Positions 54,923-63,290 of a stretch of 64,000 nt of DNA are shown one piece after another. Under the pieces are notes generated by a model that saw only the letters and a program-made list of their open reading frames with translations, was not told where the DNA came from and ran no database searches. Made by a program: the position numbers and the translations under genes. Location of the stretch: NCBI RefSeq assembly GCF_001704275.1, contig NZ_CP011533.1, forward strand, positions 2,232,001 to 2,296,000, written 5' to 3'. Every line of letters starts with the position of its first letter. Within the stretch, counting starts at the first letter, position 1. The stretch comes from Streptomyces noursei ATCC 11455. Its GTDB lineage: Bacteria > Actinomycetota > Actinomycetes > Streptomycetales > Streptomycetaceae.

Positions 54923-56149
54923 TCACCGGGCCTTGTCGGACGACGTCTCCTGCGGAAGCGGCTCTCCGGACGAGGCGGCCACCAGGCTCTCGAAGTCCCG
55001 GGGAATCCAGGGCGGAACCCCGCCTTCCGCGTTCCTGCCCTTCTCGATGAAGGCCACGTTGTGATAGGCGTGCACCCCCACCACGTTCTGGTCAGCGTAG
55101 CTCGGCTGCCGGTCGGCGGTCTCCGGCAACTCCTGGTGCTGGATGGCATCGATCAAGGACTTCAGCAGCCCGAGGCTGGTACCGCTGCTTGCCGCAGGGT
55201 CCACGTTGCCGCCGAAACCGGGCCAGTAGGCGGTCCACATGTCCTCGATCACGTAGAGCCCGCCAGGCTTGACGTGCGGGAACAGGTACTCGAACGAGGC
55301 CTGGACATGCTGGTTGATGTGGCTGCCGTCGTCGATGATGATGTCAAACGGGCCATGCCGCTCGGCAATCCGGTTCAAGCTCTCGGCGTCGCTCTGGTCC
55401 CCCTGCAGGGCAATGATCCGCGGCTCATTGACATGCGACTTGTCCACGATGTCGAGACCGTAGATCTGGCCGCGTGGAAAGAAATGCTTCCACATACGCA
55501 GGGAGCCGCCACCCGACGTGGGCACCCTGTAACCTCCGATGCCGATTTCCAGCACCCGGACCTGCTCGCCACGGTACTCGCGGAAATGACGGTCGTAATG
55601 CGGGGTGAACCAGTGCAACGAACCAAACTTAGGCGTGATATACCGGGAGGACAGCTCGCTGAGGTTCGGCTTGGCCGAGGAGCACCCTTCCAGCAAAGTC
55701 TGGGTCGCCTGCTGGGTTGCCAGAAAGTAGGAACCCATCTGCTCGAACGCGGAAGCCTTCTCCACATACGGGAACAGTTTCGTACCGCGCACCCCAGCGG
55801 AACGTTCCCGGATCGGCCCATACAGCTCCCGGACGAGCTCACTCAGTTCATACTCCACACGCATCCCGACGAAACCGTCGTCCTGCGCTGCGAACGCGAC
55901 CGGTTCCCCCTTCTCCACACGCAGGTAGTACGTAAGAACGTGCTCGCCGTCGGATATCGCGAACTCAAGCAGGACCGGAGTGTCGTTGACGGCCGGCGCG
56001 GCGCGGGATATGACCTCCTCGACCAAGAGCTGGGCAACCTTGCGCCGCCCGTGCTCCGCAACGACTTTGCCCAGTTCACCGCCGTGGTCTCCCGAAGCGT
56101 GGATAACGTCCCGAATGAACTGCTCATCGAAATCAAATTTCTCGGTCAC
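54923..56149 (-). CDS. Sugar O-methyltransferase, OleY/MycE (TylE) family
   Basis: 408 residues from GTG 56149 (AAGGG upstream; TTG 56155 also open). The C-terminal half is a SAM-dependent Rossmann domain: VRVLEIGIGGYRVP binds SAM, GLDIVDKS holds the ribose-binding Asp, and IIDDGSHINQHV gives the paired acids and His that bind the divalent metal and act in catalysis. The N-terminal domain matches the family's oligomerisation domain. Members methylate the 2-hydroxyl of 6-deoxyallose (MycE/TylE) or the 3-hydroxyl of L-olivose (OleY) after transfer to the macrolide. It diverges from a TylF/MycF-family gene. Confidence 0.9.
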   Translation of the reverse strand: MTEKFDFDEQFIRDVIHASGDHGGELGKVVAEHGRRKVAQLLVEEVISRAAPAVNDTPVLLEFAISDGEHVLTYYLRVEKGEPVAFAAQDDGFVGMRVEYELSELVRELYGPIRERSAGVRGTKLFPYVEKASAFEQMGSYFLATQQATQTLLEGCSSAKPNLSELSSRYITPKFGSLHWFTPHYDRHFREYRGEQVRVLEIGIGGYRVPTSGGGSLRMWKHFFPRGQIYGLDIVDKSHVNEPRIIALQGDQSDAESLNRIAERHGPFDIIIDDGSHINQHVQASFEYLFPHVKPGGLYVIEDMWTAYWPGFGGNVDPAASSGTSLGLLKSLIDAIQHQELPETADRQPSYADQNVVGVHAYHNVAFIEKGRNAEGGVPPWIPRDFESLVAASSGEPLPQETSSDKAR

Positions 56150-56501
56150 AACCAACCCTTAACATACTGGAGTACGTTCTCGGATACAACAGACACGCTG
56201 AATTCAGTGCGGACATCTTGCGGCGTGAAGGGACCCCGCTGCGTGAACATGGCGTTCCCGGCCACGACCGCGTCGTGGAACTCATCCGCCACAGAGGGCA
56301 CTGCTGGCGCGCATTCAGTCCTGAATGGCCGCGCCTTAATCCGCCCCCGGTGCCGCATCAGCTCGCCCACCCTGATACACCGGATGCCAGTTCGTCAACT
56401 GTGTATAGGATCAAGGGCAAGACCGACAGGGCGCACTCCGCTCGCAATCCATAAACCAGAGCCGGCAAAACCACGCAGCAACAACATTTAGAGGAGTCAT
56501 T
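56150..56501. promoter_or_regulatory. Divergent intergenic region between the two methyltransferase genes
   Basis: 352 bp of lower GC that should carry promoters in both directions. GAGGAG about ten bases before GTG 56502 is the ribosome-binding site of the right-hand gene. I see no clear promoter hexamers, no strong dyad and no supported small ORF. Confidence 0.4.
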
Positions 56502-57272
56502 GTGACGATCGCCGCCAACGCAACCGCGGACCTTTACACCGATCTGCTGAAACGAGTCGTCTCCAACCTGATCTACGAAGACGCGCCCAATATTGTCGGC
56601 GCAACCGCCCCGTCGGAGTTCGACAAGCAGGCCCGGTTGGTCGGTGAAGACTTTCCGACCGTGGCTCACACGATGATCGGGCTCAAGCGGCTGGACAACC
56701 TGCAGCACTGCCTGGAGAGCGCACTGCGCGACGGCATCCCCGGCGACTTCGTCGAAACCGGCGTATGGCGGGGCGGCGCATGCATCTTCGCGCGCGGGAT
56801 CCTCAAGGCTCACGGCATAACCGACCGCACGGTATGGGTGGCCGACTCCTTCCAGGGCTTCCCTGGCGTCACCGAGGACGACCACGCGTTGGACATCACG
56901 ATGGACCTCGCCCAGTACAACGAGGCCATCGGCGTACCCACGGACCTGACGACCGTGCAGCAGAACTTCGAGCGCTACGGACTCCTCGACGAGCAGGTGC
57001 GCTTCCTGCCGGGCTGGTTCCAGGACACGATGCCCACCGCACCGATCGAGCAGGTCGCCGTGCTCCGGCTGGACGGCGACTCCTACAGCGCCACGATGGA
57101 CGTGCTCACCCACCTCTACCCGAAGCTCTCCCCCGGCGGCTACGCCATCGTGGACGACTACATCCTCGACGCATGCCGCGAGGCCCTGCACGACTACCGG
57201 GACCAGCACGGCATCACCGACGAGATCATCAAGATCGACCGGCAGAGCGTCTACTGGCGACGCACCGCGTGA
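56502..57272 (+). CDS. Sugar O-methyltransferase, TylF/MycF family
   Basis: 256 residues from GTG 56502 (GAGGAG upstream). It has [17 protein letters not shown] as the SAM motif, [11 protein letters not shown], and [11 protein letters not shown] with DDY further on for metal and catalysis. TylF/MycF methylate the 3-hydroxyl of 2-O-methyl-6-deoxyallose to finish mycinose; related enzymes make 3-O-methyl groups on other macrolide sugars. With DesI/DesII present, the 3-O-methyl of a chalcose-like sugar is a plausible target. A P450 follows 74 bp downstream on the same strand. Confidence 0.92.
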   Translation: MTIAANATADLYTDLLKRVVSNLIYEDAPNIVGATAPSEFDKQARLVGEDFPTVAHTMIGLKRLDNLQHCLESALRDGIPGDFVETGVWRGGACIFARGILKAHGITDRTVWVADSFQGFPGVTEDDHALDITMDLAQYNEAIGVPTDLTTVQQNFERYGLLDEQVRFLPGWFQDTMPTAPIEQVAVLRLDGDSYSATMDVLTHLYPKLSPGGYAIVDDYILDACREALHDYRDQHGITDEIIKIDRQSVYWRRTA

Positions 57273-57346
57273 CAAACCGTCCACCGCACGCCCGGGCCCG
57301 AACCGCAAGGCCCACTTACCGCAGCATCGCTCATCAGGGGGAACCC

Positions 57347-58558
57347 GTGGAAAATGTGCCGCCCGTACCCAACCTCGACGACGACGCCTTCCATATCGAC
57401 CAATACCGCACGTACGCCGCGTTACGAGACAAGGGGCCTGTGCACCGTGTCAGGTTCGGAGGCCAAGACGCCTGGCTCATCGTCCGGTACCAAGAGGCAC
57501 GCGCCGCGCTGGCCGATCTCCGGCTCAGCAACGACCAAAAGAAGGTCTACGGCGAAGTAGACCTGCCCACCTACCTGGGCTACTCCGAAGAAACCAAGCC
57601 GTACTTCGCCAACAACATGGGCGCCAACGACCCTCCCGACCACACCCGGCTACGGAAGATCGTCGCGCACGCCTTCACCGCCAGACAGATCGACCGGGTA
57701 CGCGTCCGCACCGAGCAGATAGCGTCCGAACTGCTCGACACCATGCGCCCCGGCCAGCAAGTGGACCTGGTGGAACGGTTCGCCCATCCACTGCCCATCA
57801 CGATCATCTGCGAACTGTTCGGCGTACCCAGCAACTACCACCAGGACTTCGCCCGCTGGAGCGAACAGATCCTGATCATCGACGAGAAACACGCCGCCGA
57901 ACGCGGCCGCGCCGCGGACAACCTGGTGCGGACCATCCTCGACCTGATCGAGCAACGCCGAGCCGCTCCCGGCGACGACTTGATGTCTGCACTCATCCGC
58001 ATACACGACAGCGAAGCCGGCAGACTCAACGACGACGAACTGGCCTCGATGACCCTGATCATGCTCATCGCCGGCTTCGAAACCTCGGTGAGCCTGATCG
58101 CGAGCACCGTGCAGCTCCTCCTGGACAACCCCGACCAGATGGAGCTGCTCCGCTCCCAGCCTGATCTCGTCTCCCGCGCCATCGACGAAACACTGCGCAT
58201 CGCCGGACCAGCCGAAGTCACCACCCGGGTCGCGCTAGAAGACATCCAGATCGGCGACACACTCATCCCCGCCCGCAGCACCGTGCTCATAGCCGGAGCC
58301 GCAGCAAACCGAGACCCGCAAAAATTCCCCAACCCCGACACATTCGACATCACCCGCAATACCCAAGGACACCTGGCCTTCGGCTACGGAGTGCACCACT
58401 GCATCGGCCGACCCCTGGCCCAAATGGAAGGCGAAGTAGCCATCACCGCACTACTCCGGCGCTTCCCCCACCTCCACCTCACCACACCGTCACAAAACCT
58501 CACCTGGCGCAGGTCCTTCCTGCGCGGACTCACCGCCCTCCCCGTCACCCTCAACTGA
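57347..58558 (+). CDS. Cytochrome P450 (second macrolide P450)
   Basis: 403 residues from GTG 57347, with AGGGGGAA just upstream. The haem loop FGYGVHHCIGRPLAQ puts the ligand Cys at about residue 352. The I-helix has AGFETS, ExxR is ETLR and NRDPQKFPNPDTFD follows. It is of the soluble bacterial type that uses separate ferredoxins. It is co-directional with the TylF/MycF-family gene and resembles macrolide hydroxylases and epoxidases. TTA occurs at codon 26 (57422-57424). The gene ends next to the IS630 relic but is itself intact. Confidence 0.93.
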   Translation: MENVPPVPNLDDDAFHIDQYRTYAALRDKGPVHRVRFGGQDAWLIVRYQEARAALADLRLSNDQKKVYGEVDLPTYLGYSEETKPYFANNMGANDPPDHTRLRKIVAHAFTARQIDRVRVRTEQIASELLDTMRPGQQVDLVERFAHPLPITIICELFGVPSNYHQDFARWSEQILIIDEKHAAERGRAADNLVRTILDLIEQRRAAPGDDLMSALIRIHDSEAGRLNDDELASMTLIMLIAGFETSVSLIASTVQLLLDNPDQMELLRSQPDLVSRAIDETLRIAGPAEVTTRVALEDIQIGDTLIPARSTVLIAGAAANRDPQKFPNPDTFDITRNTQGHLAFGYGVHHCIGRPLAQMEGEVAITALLRRFPHLHLTTPSQNLTWRRSFLRGLTALPVTLN

Positions 58559-58565
58559 CAACCTG

Positions 58566-59721
58566 GTGCTCGATTGCTCGAACTGTGTACACATATCGGC
58601 GTCGTAGGTGACGGTTTGGCGGTGAGGGTCCGCCCCGGATCCATGGCCGGGCTCGCGTGTTGAGCTGTGTGGTTGCGAGGCAGGTGCCCTGGTCGGTCTC
58701 TGGTGGTCCGGCGAAGGACTGTCCGGCCAGGGCGGTCTTGCGGAAGATGCGCCACGAGCCTTCCTGGAGGTCGAGCCGGCAGGCGCCGACGGGGATGAAG
58801 ACGTGGCGGATGCGGGGATGGTCCTCCAGCCACTCGCGGGGGGATTTGCTGTTGTGCGAGGACAGGTTGTCTGTGACCACGTAGACATCACCGGCCGGGT
58901 TGGCGTTCTCTACCTGCTGCAGGAACTGCTGGTAGAAGGCGCTGTCGCGGGGGCTGCCATCGTGGTTTCGTGGCCGTCCTGTATCTGCAGGGCACCGTAG
59001 ACCCAGGTCTTCTCCGGTCCGCGACCGCAGTCGACTTCGGACTTGATGCATGACCGTCCGGCGACCAGCCCGGCGCCGGCGGGAAGGCAGCGGGATCACC
59101 GGCCCAAGCTCGTCGGCGCAGACGACCGTCGCGCCGACGGGCGGGCTGGTGTACAGGCCGACGATCCGTGTTCTTTTCCCTCGAAATCCGGGTCCTGTGC
59201 ACGGGTCCAGGGCCGGGTGCTGCGCCGACGCACGCCTTCGGCCAGCAGGATCCTGCGAACCTGAAACCTTCCCACCTCCATCCCGCCTCGACGGGCAACA
59301 GCGGCCAGTGCATCAAGCGTCCACTCCGGCGGCCCCGACTCGTCCGCCGCCAGATACCCGCCTGCCTGAACCGTCGGATGGCCCGGAGGCGGCGTTCTGA
59401 CCAAGGCGGTGATCTTGACCGCTCCGCCTCAGTGATCCGCCGTTTACGCCCCTGGCCATCGAGATCCTCCAAACCTCCAGGCCACAGCAGCGGTTGAAAC
59501 GGTGCAGCCAGCGGCGCACGGTCTTCCGCCCGCAGCCGACCCCATCCGCGATCGCCGGCACCCGCAAGCCCGGCCCAGCTCCGATCGACCATCCGCGCCC
59601 GCATCACCAGGTCCCGCGGAGCCTTCCGCGCCCGCGCCGGCCACCGGATCACCGCAAGCTCGTCATCATCACGGCCCGGCCTGGTCCGCAACACCATCGA
59701 CCAGCATCCGCCCGCGATCAC
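58566..59721 (-). mobile_element. Frameshifted IS630-family transposase relic
   Basis: Minus-strand pieces in several frames match IS630/Tc1-like transposases in the right order. N-terminal: DDELAVIRWPARARKAPRDLV and then the helix-turn-helix ADGVGCGRKTVRRWLHRF. Middle: TLDALAAVARR with VRRILLAEGVRRR. C-terminal: VYVVTDNLSSHNSKSPREWL with the second acid, and LDLQEGSWRIFRKTALA with the final Glu. The frame changes at least three times, so no active transposase can be made. Coordinates are approximate; I did not identify terminal repeats. Confidence 0.85.
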
Positions 59722-59861
59722 TCACCCAGTCGCCAGGGCATACACCCAGCGAAAGAGGAATCGAGCACTACTGAGGCGCGATGTCGGGGTTGACGGCCCG
59801 TCTGGTGGTGCTATCCCACGGATATGGAGGAGACGGGGCTGAGGTGGAGGGGCGTCTGTAG

Positions 59862-59979
59862 CGGGAGAAGCTGCGGTTGCCGGCGGCCGAGTGGTTCGAA
59901 GAGGGGACCCTCCAGGCAGAAATATCCAGGCGGTTGGAGGCTTCCCGGCAGGCAGTGCACGTCTGGCACAAGAGAGCAG
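59862..59979 (+). mobile_element. Fragment of a second transposase (N-terminal helix-turn-helix)
   Basis: A short plus-strand frame reads REKLRLPAAEWFEEGTLQ and then EISRRLEASRQAVHVWHKR, typical of the N-terminal winged-helix/HTH of IS630-like transposases found in actinomycetes. It ends abruptly where the copied SDR segment begins at 59980. It is on the opposite strand to the larger relic, so it comes from a different element. Confidence 0.65.
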
Positions 59980-60201
59980 CCCCCGGGCGGGGCGGTGGTG
60001 GTGACTGGCTCCGCTGCGGAAGCCAAGGGCCGGCCGGCCGGCGCGCTGTACGCCGCAAGCAAGGCGAGCGTACGCAGCTTGGTGCGCACGCTCGCCTTGG
60101 ACAGCGCGGTGCTCGACCGCCGTATCCGGATCAACGCGGTCACCCCCGGCCTCATCGAGACCCCGATGACCTCCCACAAGGACCCGGCAGTCAACGCGGC
60201 G
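59980..60201 (+). pseudogene. 222-bp duplicated internal fragment of the SDR gene
   Basis: Near-identical copy of 13161-13382 (four mismatches near its left end by eye). It encodes the SDR stretch from PPGGAVVV through YAASK to DPAVNAA, lacking the cofactor motif and the C-terminus. It is fused upstream to transposase HTH debris and ends 10 bp before the stop of the convergent glycosyltransferase. It is not functional. The high identity points to a recent duplication or gene conversion. Confidence 0.9.
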
Positions 60202-60211
60202 CCGGGCATGG

Positions 60212-61486
60212 TCAGCGGTTGCGGACGGTGTCCTCGAGCGTGCTGACGACATCGTGGAGGCTGGCCTCGGCACTGCTCTCCTGCCGGAGACGCTGCGCGT
60301 TTTCCCGGAAGGAGGGTTCGTCGAGCACCCGCTCGACGGCAGCCCGGAGTTCCTCGGCCGTCACCTCGGCGGGCGACAGGCGCAGGCCAGCGCCCTCCGC
60401 CTCGAGCTGCTGCGCGCGGACCACAGCGTCCCAGAGGAACGGCAGGTTGATCTGCGGCACTCCACAGTGGAGCGCGGTCGACCAGCTTCCCGCGCCACCG
60501 TGGTGGACAACCGCTGCGCAGTGCTCCAACAGCACGTGCAGAGGCGCGAAGTCAACCACGCGCACGTTATCCGGGAGCGGGCCGACTGCGCGCAGCCGCG
60601 CCTCGTCCGCAGTGACCACGATCTCCGCATCGACTTCGGCCAGCGTGGTCAGGAACCTGTGGTAGGTACGAGCGTCAGCGGTGAAATGGGTACCGCTGTT
60701 CCCCGTCGTCACACAGACCCGGCGACGCTCACCGGGCTCTTTGAGCCACCCCGGTACGACAGCGGGCCCGTTGTAGGGGATATATCTCATGGGGATGGTC
60801 CGCAGCCCCGTGTCGAGCCGAAATGGTGCGGGAAGCGGGTCGATCGACCAGTCACCGACCACCAGGTCCTCGCCGAATTCCACCCCATAAGGAGCCGACA
60901 GCTCCGTCAGCCAGTCCCGCAACGGGTCCTGCCGCTGCTCAGGTTCCAGTTCGGACATCTGACGCAGGAACTCCCGGCGGAAGTAGCCGGTCAAATCGCT
61001 GCCCCACAGCACCCGGCCGCTCGCAGCACCACAGGCCCGGGCGGCGACGGCACCGGCGAACGTGAACTGCTCCCACAGCACGATGTCCGGAGACCATTCC
61101 CGAGCGAACTCGACCAGCCCGCCGGTGAAGGTCTCATCGTTCACCACCGAATAGAAACCGGACACCGAGCCAGCTTCGAGACCGTACAGGAACTCCCGGG
61201 ACAACACCTCGGGACGCCCTGCAAGGTCCAGATTCGTGGAATACCGTGTCAGATCGGTGTTGCCCAGTTCGGCCATGATCTGAACGGTCTCCTCGGCCGA
61301 CACGCCAAAGTACCGGTGGTCCGATCCCACGGGCACGGCGGTCAGCCCGGCGTCGGTAACCCACTTAGTGAACCCCGGCTGAGTGGCGAACCGGACTTCA
61401 TGGCCCGCGACGCGTAACGCCCAAGCAAGAGGAACACAGCCCAGGAAATGGGTGTTATGCGCAAAACTGGTGATGAGGACTCGCAT
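60212..61486 (-). CDS. Macrolide glycosyltransferase, EryBV-like (neutral 2-deoxysugar transferase)
   Basis: 424 residues from ATG 61486, with AAGGAG upstream. N-terminal VLITSFAHNTHFLGCVPLAW and AGLTAVPVGSDHR, then FAGAVAARACGAA and LLWGSDLTGYFR-like blocks, resemble EryBV, which transfers L-mycarose to C3 of erythronolide B. HHGGAGSWSTA is the nucleotide-sugar site. A 2,6-dideoxy-L-sugar made by the 2,3-dehydratase, aldo/keto reductase and 4-ketoreductase is the likely donor. The gene follows the dioxygenase by 92 bp on the same strand. A fragment of a related gene lies at 14209-14330. Confidence 0.92.
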   Translation of the reverse strand: MRVLITSFAHNTHFLGCVPLAWALRVAGHEVRFATQPGFTKWVTDAGLTAVPVGSDHRYFGVSAEETVQIMAELGNTDLTRYSTNLDLAGRPEVLSREFLYGLEAGSVSGFYSVVNDETFTGGLVEFAREWSPDIVLWEQFTFAGAVAARACGAASGRVLWGSDLTGYFRREFLRQMSELEPEQRQDPLRDWLTELSAPYGVEFGEDLVVGDWSIDPLPAPFRLDTGLRTIPMRYIPYNGPAVVPGWLKEPGERRRVCVTTGNSGTHFTADARTYHRFLTTLAEVDAEIVVTADEARLRAVGPLPDNVRVVDFAPLHVLLEHCAAVVHHGGAGSWSTALHCGVPQINLPFLWDAVVRAQQLEAEGAGLRLSPAEVTAEELRAAVERVLDEPSFRENAQRLRQESSAEASLHDVVSTLEDTVRNR

Positions 61487-61578
61487 AGGGTTCTCCTTGG
61501 ATAACGCACTTCCTGACAAGGGCGCACCCGCACCTGAAGGGGTCCGGGCGCGGCCCACCGGTGACGGCATGGTGAGGG

Positions 61579-62517
61579 TCAGGGAAGCGGCACGTCGAGA
61601 ATCGGGAACACGGTACGGCCCGCCATCGCGTTGGCGGGATCGATCGAAGGTTCCTTGATCTCCCAGCCGTTGTAGTAGTCAATGCACTGGGCGAATCGGG
61701 GCGAGTTGCGCTCCAGGGCGCCCTCCGGCATGTCAAGCCACATCTTCGTCTGCGGCTTGAGGTACCAGCGGCAGAAGTACATCAGCATGCTGATGCGGTG
61801 GCCATCGACGGTTCTCGGTGAGGCGCCGTGCCAAGTTGCCCCGTACCAGGCGATGATGGAGCCGGCCGGGCATTCCACCGCGACGGGCTCCGGGATTCCG
61901 GTGCCGAACAGCGACGCCGGCCGGTCACGGCTGGAAAGCTCCTGAGTGACCTCGCCCATTACTGGCTGGCGCAGCAATTTGTGGCTGCCCGGCACAAACA
62001 TAGTTGATCCGTGTTCGCGCGAGTAATCACTAAGCGCATATGTCACGTTGCAGTGCTGCGGGACGATCGGGTAGGGCTCCGTCATTGCCGTGTCTGCGTG
62101 GAAGGTAAGGTCTGTATCCCCCTTCGCCTTGACGGCTCCCTCGAACACGCTGATTCGGCAGGTGTGGCCCGCCATCGCCCGTGCCAGCGTTTGCACTACC
62201 GGATTCATCAAGGCCGTCTCGAAGATCGGGTCGTCCCAGAGGATCTTCGGCATCAGGTCGCCGAGACCGTGTGTGGCGGACTGCTGCATCCGCTCGACGT
62301 AGGTACCGGTATCGGTGCGGCGTCGGTGCGTCTCAAGCACGGCCTCGCGCAGGGCCGCGGTGAACTCCGGGCTGGCGACCTTCTCGGGCGGCACGACCGT
62401 GAAGCCGTTGAGTTCGAGTTCAAGCAGATGTTGAGTGAGCCCGAGCTTCTGCGCTGCTTCAAGAAGTAACGCGTCTGTCCCCACAGGATTGAGAGCATCA
62501 AGCGGTGGGTTGACCAT
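61579..62517 (-). CDS. Phytanoyl-CoA dioxygenase-family Fe(II)/2-oxoglutarate oxygenase
   Basis: 312 residues from ATG 62517. The facial triad is visible as HAD in LTFHADTAM and the distal His in ATWHGASPRT; the Arg after GASP is the likely 2-oxoglutarate ligand. EHGSTMFVPGSHKLL is the family's conserved loop. Members hydroxylate, desaturate or halogenate small molecules with Fe(II), O2 and 2-oxoglutarate. Such an enzyme is not part of the erythromycin pathway, so it probably adds a distinct oxidation to the lactone or a sugar. TTA occurs at codon 17. It lies upstream of the EryBV-like gene in one operon. Confidence 0.88.
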   Translation of the reverse strand: MVNPPLDALNPVGTDALLLEAAQKLGLTQHLLELELNGFTVVPPEKVASPEFTAALREAVLETHRRRTDTGTYVERMQQSATHGLGDLMPKILWDDPIFETALMNPVVQTLARAMAGHTCRISVFEGAVKAKGDTDLTFHADTAMTEPYPIVPQHCNVTYALSDYSREHGSTMFVPGSHKLLRQPVMGEVTQELSSRDRPASLFGTGIPEPVAVECPAGSIIAWYGATWHGASPRTVDGHRISMLMYFCRWYLKPQTKMWLDMPEGALERNSPRFAQCIDYYNGWEIKEPSIDPANAMAGRTVFPILDVPLP

Positions 62518-63290
62518 TGTGTACGCTCGCTTTCTTGGATAAATGATGAATTCTGGGGCGGCATAGCCTGCCCCATCTGTTGAGGCCAGAGTGCCGTCGC
62601 CGGTCCGGCGGGCCACCGTCCGCTCGCCGCAGTCACGAGCGCGCGCATCAGCGAACGTCAGGCGCTGGCCTGCCACAGGACGCCTTGGTCCCTATCTGCG
62701 TCGGCGAGATTGCGCGGGATAGCGTTGGTGGACCGAAAGACCACGATCGCCGAAAGGCAGGGGGTGATCCTGTCTGCCTGGCCGTCAGTGCCTGGCACTG
62801 CACTGTGATACGAACGCGAGAGTGAGTATCTCACCGCCCTCCTCAGTTCACGGCCGCACCGGACGCATCAGGGGAATGCGGCAAGCCCGCCAGACGCGAG
62901 AACGTCCACGGCGCCCCGGCACACCGCACCATATACCGGTCGCGACCCATGAGCTCGGCCACCTCAGGAAGAGGTCAACATGTCTGTGCGGACCGGTGCG
63001 CCGTACGCGAGGATCTGTTGGGCGAACTGCCTTTGTCGTCTCGGCGACGGGTGAATCGCTTCCTGTGACGGCGGGCGTCAGGCTCTGGTTCGTCGCGTAT
63101 TCCTTCCCCGTATTGCGAGTCGGCCCCGGGCTGTCTGGCAGTCCCGGCCGCCCGCTACGGCAAGCCCGGGGGAAGCTTCCCCGTCGGCCTCCGCTTCCGC
63201 GCATCGGTGATCCGGGTCAGGGATCTCAGACGAGCCACTCCTTGATCACAGCCAACTGCGCACTCTGACGGCACTATTCGTGGCAGGCCG
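62518..63290. other. 773-bp region without a recognised gene
   Basis: Lies between the divergent dioxygenase start (62517) and the P450 stop (63291). The open frames across it are low-complexity, Arg/Pro-rich and lack family motifs, so I do not call a gene. It should contain the dioxygenase promoter. The stretch near 63180-63260 has a feel of IS-derived sequence, but I could not confirm a transposase. Confidence 0.5.

Noticed and set aside
62822..63268. 148-codon plus-strand frame near the right end
   Set aside because: Arg/Pro-rich with no motif and no ribosome-binding site; treated as non-coding.
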